From Betaproteobacteria bacterium (lineage in GTDB: Bacteria > Pseudomonadota > Gammaproteobacteria > Burkholderiales > SG8-41): 64,000 nucleotides of DNA. A program made the position numbers and the translations under genes. The stretch spans positions 1-64,000 of the forward strand of contig JAQGMI010000048.1 in assembly GCA_028292435.1 (NCBI GenBank), given 5' to 3'. Below, piece after piece: positions 1 through 8,107 of the stretch. Position 1 is the stretch's first letter. Each line of letters begins with the position of its first letter. The notes under the pieces were generated by a model. The model was not told the DNA's origin. It was given only the letters and a program-made list of their open reading frames with translations, and did not search any database.

Positions 1-590
1 CTGCGCGCGAACGCGGCGGCGTGCTCATCGTCGACGAGATTTATCATGGCCTCGTGTACGAAGGCGATTACACGACAGCGCTCAAGCACGCGGACGACGC
101 GTTCGTGATCAACAGCTTCTCGAAATATTTCAACATGACCGGCTGGCGTCTCGGCTGGATGGTGGTGCCGCCGGCGTATGTGCGCGAATTCGACAAGCTG
201 TCGCAGAATGTTTACCTGTCGGCGCCGACGATCGCCCAGCACGCGGCGCTCGCGGCGTTCGAGCCGGCAACACTCGCAATACTCGAAGCCCGCCGCGCTG
301 AATTCAAGGCGCGCCGCGATTTTCTGGCGCCTACGCTGCGCGAACTCGGCTTCCGGATACCCGTGATACCGCCCGGCGCGTTTTACATTTACGCCGATTG
401 CAGCGCGCTGACGAAGGACAGTTTTGCATTCGCGCGGGATCTGCTCGAAACCGCGGGTGTCGCCATTACGCCGGGAGCCGACTTTGGCGCGCATGGCGTT
501 GAACGGCACGTGCGCTTTGCTTATACCAACGCGATTCCGGTGCTGGCTGAAGGCGTGAAGCGCATCGCCGGCTTCATCGGCCGGCGTTAG
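1..590 (+). CDS. PLP-dependent class I/II aminotransferase, C-terminal part
   Basis: The frame is open from the window edge (first full codon at base 3), so the N-terminus lies upstream and this is the last ~196 residues. The VDEIYH segment supplies the PLP-contacting Asp and Tyr. SFSKYFNMTGWRLGW is the Schiff-base lysine signature of fold-type I aminotransferases (alanine/aspartate/aromatic type). The C-terminal small domain has the PPGAFYIYAD and RFAYT segments; the Arg in RFAYT normally binds the substrate carboxylate. The exact amino donor cannot be told from this part. It ends in TAG, followed by a convergent permease gene. The family is certain; the substrate is not. Confidence 0.9.
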   Translation, partial: ARERGGVLIVDEIYHGLVYEGDYTTALKHADDAFVINSFSKYFNMTGWRLGWMVVPPAYVREFDKLSQNVYLSAPTIAQHAALAAFEPATLAILEARRAEFKARRDFLAPTLRELGFRIPVIPPGAFYIYADCSALTKDSFAFARDLLETAGVAITPGADFGAHGVERHVRFAYTNAIPVLAEGVKRIAGFIGRR

Positions 591-620
591 GTGTTAGTTG
601 TTAGGCGTCAGGTATTAACG

Positions 621-1361
621 TCAGGCGAGAGCGCGCACGACGAGCGAGCCGCCGCTCAAAATCAGCAGCGAGCCGATGACCTGCATCAGGCGGCGCCGGG
701 CCAGCGTGACGTGCATGTGATGGCCTAGCCATAAGCCGGCGAGCATCGGCAGCGCGAAGATGACGGCGGCGGTGAGCACACCGTCCTGCGCGAACAGCCC
801 GGCAAGCGCAAACAAGATGATGCGGGTACCCGTCGTGATGATGAAGACCACCGACATGGTCGCGCGGACTTGCGCGATATCGAGCCCGCGTGCGGTCAGG
901 TAGATCACATACATCGGCCCGGCCGCACCGAACAATGCCGAAATGACGCCGCCCACGGCGCCGATCGGCAGCGCCCACCAGCGGCTCAGCTTGAACGTCG
1001 GTTCGCGGCCGCTGGCGGCATAAACGCCGTAGCCGAGCACGAATACACCGAGCGCGGTCAGAATGGATTCGCCCGGCAGGTTCACGAGAAGAAAAACGCC
1101 GGCTGCTATCCCGGCGAGCATGCTCGGCACCAGCCACGCCAGTTCACGCGCTGCAATGGTGGCGTGGAATTTGAAGCCCGTGCGCAGTGCGGCTGCGAAA
1201 TCAAGCAGCACGAACATCGGAATCACAAACTTGAGCGGCAACAGGTGGGCAAGCAACGGCACCGCAATAATGGTCGAGCCGAAGCCTGTTATGCCGAAAA
1301 TAACGAAAGCGCCGGCGACGATTAGCGCGGCGATCAGCAGGGAGTCGGGAGGCAGCGGCAT
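621..1361 (-). CDS. TauE/SafE family membrane permease
   Basis: Polytopic membrane protein of 246 residues with about eight hydrophobic segments. The duplicated fold of the sulfite/sulfoacetate exporter TauE/SafE (DUF81) family is seen in the opening GAFVIFGITGFGSTIIAVPLL half and again near FGAAGPMYVIYLTARGL. Members move small organic or sulfur-containing anions across the inner membrane; the substrate is not predictable here. The longest open frame starts at 1418, but the ATG at 1361 (MPLPPDSLLIAAL) puts the first membrane helix near the N-terminus and leaves room for a divergent promoter with the phosphatase gene. Convergent with the upstream aminotransferase. Confidence 0.85.
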   Translation of the reverse strand: MPLPPDSLLIAALIVAGAFVIFGITGFGSTIIAVPLLAHLLPLKFVIPMFVLLDFAAALRTGFKFHATIAARELAWLVPSMLAGIAAGVFLLVNLPGESILTALGVFVLGYGVYAASGREPTFKLSRWWALPIGAVGGVISALFGAAGPMYVIYLTARGLDIAQVRATMSVVFIITTGTRIILFALAGLFAQDGVLTAAVIFALPMLAGLWLGHHMHVTLARRRLMQVIGSLLILSGGSLVVRALA

Positions 1362-1491
1362 CTTGTCGTGAGCGTCGAGTATAACTTGAGGATTGAGGAT
1401 CGAGTCGTTACAGCGCATTCGAGCGGGCTTCCTTATAATCGAAGCACTGCTTCCCGGCGTTTACCTCAATTCACAATCCTCAATCCTGAAA

Positions 1492-2118
1492 ATGTCTCAG
1501 CTAATTCTTATCCGTCACGGTGAAACCGTGTGGAACCGCGAACGACGCATGCAAGGCCAAATGGACAGTCCGTTGTCCGAAGTCGGCCTCCGGCAGGCGC
1601 AGGCGCTGGCGCGGCGTCTCTCAAAGCTCGAATTCAAGACGCTTTACTGCAGCGACTCGGGGCGCGCGCACCAAACCGCACGCAGCGTCGCCGACGTGAC
1701 CGGTCATGAACTAAAAGTCGAGCCGCGCTTGCGGGAACGCCACTTCGGCGTCTTTGAAGGGCTGACCGGCCCTGAGATCGAAGCGCAGCATCCTGAAGCC
1801 TATTTGCGCTTTAAAAGCCGCGATCCGCATTACGTCGTGCCCGGCGGCGAAAGCGCCGTCGCGTTCCGCGATCGCGCACTGACTTGCCTGATTGAGATTG
1901 CCGGCCGCCACGCCAATGAAGTCGTCGTAATCGTCACGCATGGCCTGGTCTGCGATATCGCCTACCGTGCCGCTCATGGCATGGAGTTGATTGCGCGACG
2001 CGATGTCGAGCTCGTCAACGCGGGGCTCAATCATTTTCGTTACCTCGACGGTGCCTGGCATATGGATAGGTGGGGTGATGCCGCGCATCTCGATGTCGAA
2101 CTCACGACAGTGACCTGA
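1492..2118 (+). CDS. Histidine phosphatase (phosphoglycerate mutase-like)
   Basis: A 208-residue protein of the histidine phosphatase superfamily. LILIRHGETVWNRE near residue 4 carries the catalytic RHG histidine, and the second catalytic His is in VIVTHGLVCD near residue 150. RERHFGVFEGLTG matches the cofactor-dependent phosphoglycerate mutase/CobC/GpmB branch, which acts on small phosphorylated metabolites. The true substrate is not evident and a broad-specificity phosphatase is likely. The ATG at 1492 is chosen because RHGET should lie within the first ten residues; the longer open frame from 1393 adds an implausible leader. Confidence 0.88.
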   Translation: MSQLILIRHGETVWNRERRMQGQMDSPLSEVGLRQAQALARRLSKLEFKTLYCSDSGRAHQTARSVADVTGHELKVEPRLRERHFGVFEGLTGPEIEAQHPEAYLRFKSRDPHYVVPGGESAVAFRDRALTCLIEIAGRHANEVVVIVTHGLVCDIAYRAAHGMELIARRDVELVNAGLNHFRYLDGAWHMDRWGDAAHLDVELTTVT

Positions 2119-2134
2119 GTCGGATGCGACTCGA

Positions 2135-2788
2135 TTGAAGCCAGGCGACCGCGAACTGACGGTTCTCGTTCACGGCTTGTGGATGCACGGGGTCGTCATG
2201 CACTTGCAGCGCCGGTATCTCCAGCAAGCGGGCTTTGACGCAGTTTCCTACTCATATCCGTCGACGCGGCTCAACGTAACGGAAAATGCCGACCGGTTAA
2301 GCCGGTTCGTGCGCACGCTCGGAGCGCCTGTCGTGCATTGGGTCGGCCACAGTCTTGGCGGCATTATCATCCTGCGCATGCTTGAACGCGATGCGGCATT
2401 GCCGCCGGGCCGCGTCGTGCTATTGGGCCCCCCGTATACCGGCACGCATGCGGGCAAAAGTTTGGGTCGTTTCCATTGGGGAAAGCGCATGCTCGGCCGC
2501 GGCATCGGCGAGCTTGCAGAATTGAAAAAGCACGCCTTATTCGACGGCCGCGACATCGGCGTGGTCGCCGGCAACTATCCATTCGGGCTCGGGCGTATCT
2601 TCGCGTGGAATCTGCCCATGCCGAATGACGGCGCAGTGACGGTCGCGGAAACGCAGGTCGCAGCGGCGTGCGACCGTATCGAGTTGCCGGTCACGCATAC
2701 CGGCATGTTGTTTTCGCGCCGGGTCTCGTTTCAGACTGCCGCATTTCTGCGCGATGGCCGCTTCGATCATGGTGCGAAAGCGCGCTGA
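2135..2788 (+). CDS. Alpha/beta hydrolase (esterase/lipase-like)
   Basis: A 217-residue alpha/beta hydrolase. The strand LTVLVHGLW holds the HG oxyanion motif, VGHSLGG (around residue 71) is the nucleophile elbow, the acid is likely the Asp of MPNDGAVTV, and the base His lies in VTHTGMLFS. This is the PGAP1/triacylglycerol-lipase-like compact form without an obvious lid domain and without a signal peptide, so it is probably cytoplasmic. The only start that retains the first strand is TTG at 2135, a weak start. Gap to the phosphatase is 16 bp and to the next lipoprotein 1 bp, so the three probably form one operon. Substrate unknown. Confidence 0.82.
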   Translation: MKPGDRELTVLVHGLWMHGVVMHLQRRYLQQAGFDAVSYSYPSTRLNVTENADRLSRFVRTLGAPVVHWVGHSLGGIIILRMLERDAALPPGRVVLLGPPYTGTHAGKSLGRFHWGKRMLGRGIGELAELKKHALFDGRDIGVVAGNYPFGLGRIFAWNLPMPNDGAVTVAETQVAAACDRIELPVTHTGMLFSRRVSFQTAAFLRDGRFDHGAKAR

Positions 2789-2789
2789 C

Positions 2790-3845
2790 ATGCGCACGCT
2801 CGCACTTATCGTGCTGACCGTGACGGCGCTGGCCGCGGGCTGCAGCACGCTCGGCTATTATCTGCAGTCGGTCGAAGGTCAGTTGACGCTGCTGCAAAGC
2901 CGGCAGCAGATCAGCGCGATGCTGGCCGATTCATCGACGCCTGAGCCGCTCAAGAAGCAGCTGGAACGCACGCTCGCAATCCGGGATTTCGCGAGCAGCG
3001 AACTGAAGCTGCCCGATAACGACAGCTACCGCAGCTATGCCGATTTGCAGCGCCCGTACGTCGTATGGAATGTGTTCGCGGCACGCGAGTTCTCAATCAA
3101 GGCGGAACAATGGTGCTTTCCGATTGCCGGCTGCGTCGGTTACCGCGGCTATTTTTCGAAAACCGGCGCCGATAATTTCGCGCGCGAACTGGGTGACGAG
3201 GGCTACGACGTCTACGTCGGCGGCGTGCCCGCCTATTCAACGCTCGGGTACTTCAACGACCCGGTGCTCAACACCTTCGTCAATTATTCAGAATACGAAG
3301 TGGCGCGGCTGATTTTTCACGAGCTCGGACACCAGGTCATGTATGTGAAGAACGATACGCAGTTCAACGAATCGTTCGCGGTAGCGGTCGAAACCGTAGG
3401 CATCACGCGCTGGATTGATCGCTACGGCGACGAGAAAATGCGCGCGAATTTTGCGCGCTCGCAGGAAAGGCGCAGTCAGTTTGCGCAACTCGTATTGAAA
3501 CACCGGCACGCGCTCGGCGAGCTTTACAAAAGCAAGCTCGCGCCCGCGGAGATGCGCAAGCGCAAGGCCAGGACGTTCGGAGAATTGAAAGAGGATTATC
3601 GCGAGCTCAAGCGGGAGTGGGGCGGTTTCGCCGGTTACGACCGCTTTCTCGACGACCCCAACAATGCCAAGCTTGCGTCAGTTTCTTTTTACAGCGCGTT
3701 GGTGCCGCACTTCCTGCAATTGCTGGCCAAACTCGATGGCGATCTGCCCGCGTTCTACGCTGAGGCAAAACGGCTCGCCGCTTTGAGTGAAACGGAGCGC
3801 TACCGTGCGCTGGGCGCAACACCGCCCGACCGCGACGACCAGTGA
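2790..3845 (+). CDS. Predicted zinc aminopeptidase lipoprotein (COG4324)
   Basis: A 351-residue protein with a lipoprotein signal peptide: hydrophobic ALIVLTVTALAAGC, with the lipobox Cys near residue 17. The mature protein carries the zinc protease motif HELGHQVMY (HExxH) and, about 17 residues after it, FNESFAVAVETVG with a candidate third-ligand Glu. The overall sequence matches the COG4324 predicted aminopeptidase family. It should be anchored to the inner or outer membrane on the periplasmic side. The ATG at 2790 is preferred over in-frame ATGs upstream because it gives a normal signal peptide and follows the previous stop by one base. The physiological substrate is unknown. Confidence 0.82.
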   Translation: MRTLALIVLTVTALAAGCSTLGYYLQSVEGQLTLLQSRQQISAMLADSSTPEPLKKQLERTLAIRDFASSELKLPDNDSYRSYADLQRPYVVWNVFAAREFSIKAEQWCFPIAGCVGYRGYFSKTGADNFARELGDEGYDVYVGGVPAYSTLGYFNDPVLNTFVNYSEYEVARLIFHELGHQVMYVKNDTQFNESFAVAVETVGITRWIDRYGDEKMRANFARSQERRSQFAQLVLKHRHALGELYKSKLAPAEMRKRKARTFGELKEDYRELKREWGGFAGYDRFLDDPNNAKLASVSFYSALVPHFLQLLAKLDGDLPAFYAEAKRLAALSETERYRALGATPPDRDDQ

Positions 3846-4036
3846 TGACGATATCGGCAACTCGGGAATGAGATTTTAATACTCGTTCTGACGCCGCAGT
3901 CTGTTAGAAATCGGGCATCACGCTTTTCTCCCACCGAAACCGCTTCGCCGCACCTCCCAATCACGCATTGCATTCGCACGCTCAGGGAGCCAGCGACGGT
4001 AAAGCGAATCCTACATTCGACTGCTAGTTTTGCTGA

Positions 4037-4064
4037 TTGTGATGAAAAAAGTTGCGCCTATGAT
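4037..4064 (+). promoter_or_regulatory. Candidate sigma70-type promoter of the stress-protein genes
   Basis: TTGTGA (4037-4042), a 16-base spacer and TATGAT (4059-4064) lie 62 bases before the ATG at 4127. It is a good match to a vegetative promoter. The rest of the 3846-4126 gap shows no gene. Prediction from sequence only. Confidence 0.4.
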
Positions 4065-4126
4065 GGCTGTTCGACGCGGATAGCGAGGGCTTCCGCAACT
4101 TTCTTTCAAGACGGAAGGACACAATC

Positions 4127-4699
4127 ATGACCCAGGCAGTCTTCTGCATTGCTAAATCTGAAGAGGTCGCAAGAGTAATCGTCGAAAAGCTCAAAGTGAT
4201 GGGTTTCTCGCCGAACGACATCTCCGTGCTTTTTCCCGATCGCACGGGGACCAAAGACTTCGCATATGAGCAGAATACCAAAGCGCCCGAAGGCGCAACG
4301 GCCGGCGGCGTGCTGGGCGCCGGCGCAGGCGGTGTCGTTGGCTGGCTTGCCGGCATCGGCACGCTCGCGATCCCCGGTATCGGACCTTTTCTAGCTGCAG
4401 GCCCGATCATGGCGGCACTTGCCGGCATTGCGATCGGCGGCGCTACTGGTGGTTTGATCGGCGCACTCGTCGGCATGGGCATCCCGGAATTTGAAGCCAA
4501 GCGCTATGAGGGCAAGCTGCGCGAGGGCAACATCCTGATTTCGGTTCACACCGAAGATACGAAAGAGCGGTCGCGCGCGAAGGACGTGTTCGAGTTGGCA
4601 GGCGCGGACGACATTTCGACCACGGCGGAAGCTTCGGTTCCCAGGGGTTCTGCAACCGATGCAACAACCCGGCGGACTGAAAACCCGCACCGTCCTTGA
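4127..4699 (+). CDS. Glycine-rich stress protein (DUF3341/YflT-like)
   Basis: A 190-residue protein. The N-terminus (FCIAKSEEVARVIVEKLKVMGFSPNDISVLFPD) resembles the YflT/DUF1269 nucleotide- or membrane-associated stress domain. A long Gly/Ala-rich hydrophobic stretch of about 70 residues (GAGAGGVVGWLAG, GPFLAAGPIMAALAG, GGATGGLIGALVG) follows and probably inserts in or associates with the membrane. After it comes a second small domain, ILISVHTEDTKERSRAKDVFELAGADDIS. A GGAAGGA Shine-Dalgarno lies just before the ATG. Such proteins are typical of general stress loci. The two DUF2382 genes that follow fit that role; the biochemical function is unknown. Confidence 0.75.
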   Translation: MTQAVFCIAKSEEVARVIVEKLKVMGFSPNDISVLFPDRTGTKDFAYEQNTKAPEGATAGGVLGAGAGGVVGWLAGIGTLAIPGIGPFLAAGPIMAALAGIAIGGATGGLIGALVGMGIPEFEAKRYEGKLREGNILISVHTEDTKERSRAKDVFELAGADDISTTAEASVPRGSATDATTRRTENPHRP

Positions 4700-4718
4700 T
4701 CGATAGACGCCTACCTTT

Positions 4719-5324
4719 GTGGACAACCGTCATAAGAATGCGCGCGACGAGCCGCGCTCGCCGTCGATGTCGAACGGGTCGGCGCTCCTGCGCGCATCGT
4801 CCGATGAGGCAGTCATTCCGGTCGTGCAGGAGGAACTCGACGTCGGCAAACGCCGTGTCGAGACGGGATCCGGCGTGCGCGTTTCGAAAACCGTCGCATC
4901 AAGGGATGAGGCCGTTGATGTTCCGCTGTTGAAGGAAAACGTAGACGTCCAGCGAGTCGCGATCAATCGTCCGGTCGACGCTCCGCCCGCTGTCCGTTAT
5001 GAAGGTGAAGTGATGATCGTGCCGATCATCGAGGAAGTGCTCGTCGTCGAGAAGCGCCTCATGCTGAAGGAAGAGATCCGCATCACGCGCCATCAGTCAG
5101 AATTGCGGGAGCCGCAACACGTCACCTTGCGAAGCGAGCATGCGGAAGTCGAACGAATCGGGCGCGCGAACACCGACAGGCCGGCGCGCGATTCGAATGT
5201 CGATGTCGATGTCGACGTGATTGATCCGGGAGATGCAGCGCTGAACCTTGACGACAATGCCGGCCTGCTTGAACGCAAGCGTCGAGAGGACGAAGAACAC
5301 AGGCGGGACTTACACGATCGCTGA
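4719..5324 (+). CDS. DUF2382 (YsnF/AvaK) stress protein
   Basis: A 201-residue, strongly charged protein with a DUF2382 domain: VIPVVQEELDVGKRRVETG, then VSKTV..., VDVPLLKENVDVQRVAINRPVD, and IVPIIEEVLVVEKRLMLKEEIRI (residues ~30-135). The C-terminus is a low-complexity acidic tail with a VDVDVDV run. The start is GTG at 4719, 19 bases after the previous stop, with no better ATG at the front of the domain. DUF2382 proteins (YsnF in Bacillus, AvaK in cyanobacteria) accompany general stress responses; no enzymatic activity is known. Likely co-transcribed with the upstream stress gene. Confidence 0.72.
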   Translation: MDNRHKNARDEPRSPSMSNGSALLRASSDEAVIPVVQEELDVGKRRVETGSGVRVSKTVASRDEAVDVPLLKENVDVQRVAINRPVDAPPAVRYEGEVMIVPIIEEVLVVEKRLMLKEEIRITRHQSELREPQHVTLRSEHAEVERIGRANTDRPARDSNVDVDVDVIDPGDAALNLDDNAGLLERKRREDEEHRRDLHDR

Positions 5325-5331
5325 TCTGCGT

Positions 5332-5348
5332 CGCCAAAAGTTTTGGCG
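5332..5348. repeat. 17-bp perfect palindrome after a stress gene
   Basis: CGCCAAAAGTTTTGGCG is symmetric around its central G and starts 7 bases after the DUF2382 stop. It could fold as a short terminator hairpin (7-bp stem), but no T-run follows. It could instead be an operator for the next gene, whose start is 207 bases away. The rest of the 5325-5554 gap shows no gene. Confidence 0.4.
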
Positions 5349-5554
5349 TGCGTGCTGTCACTGCTTCGGAACTTACTTCCTACACTTTTATAAGGCGCCG
5401 ACTGATTTCAGCGCGCCAGCAGCGCTCTCTATTCTCATGTGGCAAGCGAAACATTCGACAAGGCGCCACTTTTACCGCGCACCCGGCCATGCTGCTTAAA
5501 GGTTTGAATCCGGGCAGCGGGACATCTACTCAACTTTAATTTAAGGATGTGACC

Positions 5555-6718
5555 ATGGAGCAAATCATCGTAGGTGTTTTTGATAATCAAAACCAGGCGC
5601 AGCGCGCCAGACAGGAATTGCTGAGCGCAGGCTTTTCATCCGGTGAGGTGACCATCAAGGCGCAAGACAGCAGCACTGCAACCACCGATGTCGTGCGCGA
5701 CCGCGACACCGATCGCGAAGAAGGCGGCATAGCGCACCTTTTCCGCTCGCTGTTCGGCATGGAAGAACATCACCGGTCGGCCGACCTTTACGCGGAAGCG
5801 GTGCACCGGGGGCATTGTGTTGTTACCGTGAATTCGCGTGATTCCGCGCAGCTAGACCGCGCGCAGGAAATTCTCGAACAATGCGGCGCGATCGACGTCG
5901 ACGAGCGCTCATCGGAGTGGGGGATGGAACGCGACAGCACTGGCGACGCGTCGGCCGCAGGCGTGACGGCAAGCGCGGCTGCTCAGCCCGGATCGGTTAC
6001 AGATAAAGCCATTCCGGTAGTCGAAGAGGAGTTACGCGTTGGCAAACGCGAAGTGCGGCGCGGCGGCGTGAGAGTCTTCGCTCGGATGAGCGAGACGCCC
6101 GCCCAAAAAACGGTGCAACTGCGCGAAGAGCATGCAAAAGTAGAGCGCCGGCCGGTAGATCGGCCTGCGACCGAGGCGGATTTCGTGGCCTTCAAAGACG
6201 GCACCATCGAAGTCCGCGAAACCGCGGAAGAAGCTGTGGTCGACAAACGCGCGCGCGTCGTCGAAGAAGTCCGCGTGAGCAAAGAGACCACGCAGCGCGA
6301 GGAAACCGTGCGCGACAGCGTGCGACAGACCGACGTGCAGGTGGACCGCATTGAAGACGATGAGACCGACCGCGACCGCGTATCCGCGGCAACCACCGGC
6401 CTCGATGCCGCGGATTACGATGACGATTTTCGCGCGCACTGGAAATCCACTTACGGTGACACGGGCGGCAATTACGAAGATCACCGACCCGCTTACAGCT
6501 ACGGTTCGACGCTCGGTAACGATGATCGATACAAGGGCCGTGCCTGGGATGACATCGAGACCGACGCACGGCGCGATTGGGAAAGCCGGTATCCGGACAG
6601 CACATGGGAGCGCTTCAAGGCCTCTGTGCGGCACGGTTGGGAAACGATTGCCGGCGGTACCCAAGCTCGGCCGCGGGCCAGCAGGCGCGGCGCGGCTTCG
6701 CGTCAACCGAGGGCATGA
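5555..6718 (+). CDS. DUF2382 (YsnF) stress protein with N-terminal general stress domain
   Basis: A 387-residue protein in three parts. Residues ~1-110 form a YflT/GSP17M-like stress domain (IIVGVFDNQNQAQRARQELLSAGFS). Residues ~150-270 form a DUF2382 domain (IPVVEEELRVGKREVRRGGVRVFARM, then the VEVRETAEEA-type and VVEEVRVSKE repeats). Residues ~300-375 carry tryptophan-rich segments (RAHWKSTYG, AWDDIETDARRDWESRYP, VRHGWETIAGG) typical of proteobacterial YsnF-like proteins. The ATG at 5555 is chosen over GTG 5549 because AAGGA lies seven bases before it. Structure and localisation are unknown; there is no signal peptide. An intrinsic terminator follows. Confidence 0.8.
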   Translation: MEQIIVGVFDNQNQAQRARQELLSAGFSSGEVTIKAQDSSTATTDVVRDRDTDREEGGIAHLFRSLFGMEEHHRSADLYAEAVHRGHCVVTVNSRDSAQLDRAQEILEQCGAIDVDERSSEWGMERDSTGDASAAGVTASAAAQPGSVTDKAIPVVEEELRVGKREVRRGGVRVFARMSETPAQKTVQLREEHAKVERRPVDRPATEADFVAFKDGTIEVRETAEEAVVDKRARVVEEVRVSKETTQREETVRDSVRQTDVQVDRIEDDETDRDRVSAATTGLDAADYDDDFRAHWKSTYGDTGGNYEDHRPAYSYGSTLGNDDRYKGRAWDDIETDARRDWESRYPDSTWERFKASVRHGWETIAGGTQARPRASRRGAASRQPRA

Positions 6719-6768
6719 TCGCAACTGCTTGTAAATTTTTCCGATTAACCGTCGACGTTTCGCAGGGA

Positions 6769-6794
6769 ACGCCACCGCGAGGTGGCGTTTTTTG
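6769..6794 (+). terminator. Intrinsic terminator after the YsnF gene
   Basis: ACGCCACC and GGTGGCGT form an 8-bp stem closed by a GCGA (GNRA-type) tetraloop, followed by TTTTTT. It ends the stress-gene block 50 bases after the stop codon. Confidence 0.85.
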
Positions 6795-6922
6795 TTGTGA
6801 TTGGTTGTGTACGGTAGCAGCCTATACGAACTGCGCGCACCGTTTTACAATCAAATGAACTCACCTTCCACGGCCCGATTGGTCAGCACCAGCCTGTCCG
6901 CTCCATTTTGATCGAGTAGACG

Positions 6923-8014
6923 ATGAGCAACACGCTTTACGACATTCTCGAAGTATCGCCGAACGCGAGCCTTCAGATCATTCGTTCTGCGTATCGTACG
7001 CTGTCCCAGCAATATCATCCCGACAAGAACTCCGGTGTGCAAACTGCGACGCTGATGGCCGAGATCAATCGCGCCTACATGGTCCTGTCGGATCCGCTGA
7101 AGAGAAAAGAGTACGACGTGTCGCTGACGGGTTTGGCCGGCAAAGCCGCCACCCGCGAGCGCACCCGGCGCGAGTATCGCGACGCCGCGAGCCGAGACAC
7201 CGAACATCGTCACCGCGAGCATCGCCGGCCGCAGGATGACGCATCCGATTGGCACCAATCGGAAAATCGGAATCGCGATTCCGGCCAGTCCGAGGAAGAT
7301 GCCGCCGATCCGCCGCCGAATTCGCAATGGCGGGAACCGGCGGAAGAGGAGAACCTGCAGCCGCTGCTGTCGCCGACCAGGTTTCGATGGGTTTTTGCGC
7401 TCGGCTGTGCAGCAGTGGTAGCAGCGATTGTCTCGTCGTTCTCGCAGGCCTTAAAAACCGCCGAAGTCGTCGCCGATACGAAAGAGCTTGCGATCGCGGG
7501 TCAATGGCGGCTCTACAACCAGGAAACGCCGCATCTGGCTGCCGACGCTTACTTTACGGGTCAGGGTGCGCCGCAAAATTACGACAAGGCGCGCGAGCTT
7601 TATCTCAAGATCGCGGGCGAAAAGCGCGCGACCAAAACCGCCGAAGGTTTAATCGACGAACGCGGCCAGCTCGCGCTGCGGCGGCTCGGCGAAATCCATG
7701 CAAAAGGGCTGGGCGTGCCGCCGGATTGGGCACACGCCATTGCCTTTTATGAAGAAGCGGCACAATCCGGCGACATTCCTTCGATGTCGGCACTCGCCGA
7801 ATACTATTCTGCCGAGCAGACGAATCACACCAACCTGCTGGCCGCTTATTCCTGGTACAACAAGCTGGCGGCGGTGACCAACCGGTCTTATACGTTCTCC
7901 TCGGGCACTGGCGTCGCCGAGTATCACCGGACGCTCGCCGATGCGCTCAAGAAGCGCGACGACCTCGAACGTCGACTCTCGCCGGATGAACTGCGGCGGG
8001 CGCAGTCGATGTAG
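6923..8014 (+). CDS. Membrane-anchored J-domain protein with Sel1-like C-terminus
   Basis: A 363-residue protein. Residues 1-70 are a J domain (YDILEVSPNASLQIIRSAYRTL) with the HPD motif in YHPDKN that stimulates DnaK ATPase. A charged Arg/Asp/Glu-rich linker (about 75-145) leads to one membrane helix (RWVFALGCAAVVAAIVSSF, ~150). The last 200 residues contain Sel1-like units: YDKARELYLKIAG, ALRRLGEIHAKGLGVPPDWAHAIAFYEEAAQSGD and MSALAEYYSAE. It is not a canonical DnaJ, as there is no zinc finger or substrate-binding beta domain. A role in recruiting Hsp70 to a membrane or periplasm-linked complex is inferred. The HPD-bearing domain should face the cytoplasm and the Sel1 part the periplasm. 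Confidence 0.78.
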   Translation: MSNTLYDILEVSPNASLQIIRSAYRTLSQQYHPDKNSGVQTATLMAEINRAYMVLSDPLKRKEYDVSLTGLAGKAATRERTRREYRDAASRDTEHRHREHRRPQDDASDWHQSENRNRDSGQSEEDAADPPPNSQWREPAEEENLQPLLSPTRFRWVFALGCAAVVAAIVSSFSQALKTAEVVADTKELAIAGQWRLYNQETPHLAADAYFTGQGAPQNYDKARELYLKIAGEKRATKTAEGLIDERGQLALRRLGEIHAKGLGVPPDWAHAIAFYEEAAQSGDIPSMSALAEYYSAEQTNHTNLLAAYSWYNKLAAVTNRSYTFSSGTGVAEYHRTLADALKKRDDLERRLSPDELRRAQSM

Positions 8015-8107
8015 CGCCGCTCGCAGTCACTCTGCGCTGTTAGTTGCAGGAGGGTAATCGCCGCCGAAGCGGCGGCGCGGCGCCGTGCGCTACAATGCGC
8101 CGCTTCC

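Noticed and set aside
8059..8077. Hairpin CGCCGCCGAAGCGGCGGCG upstream of hrpA as a terminator
   Set aside because: The stem is strong but no T-run follows, so a terminator is unproven; it may only reflect GC-rich sequence.
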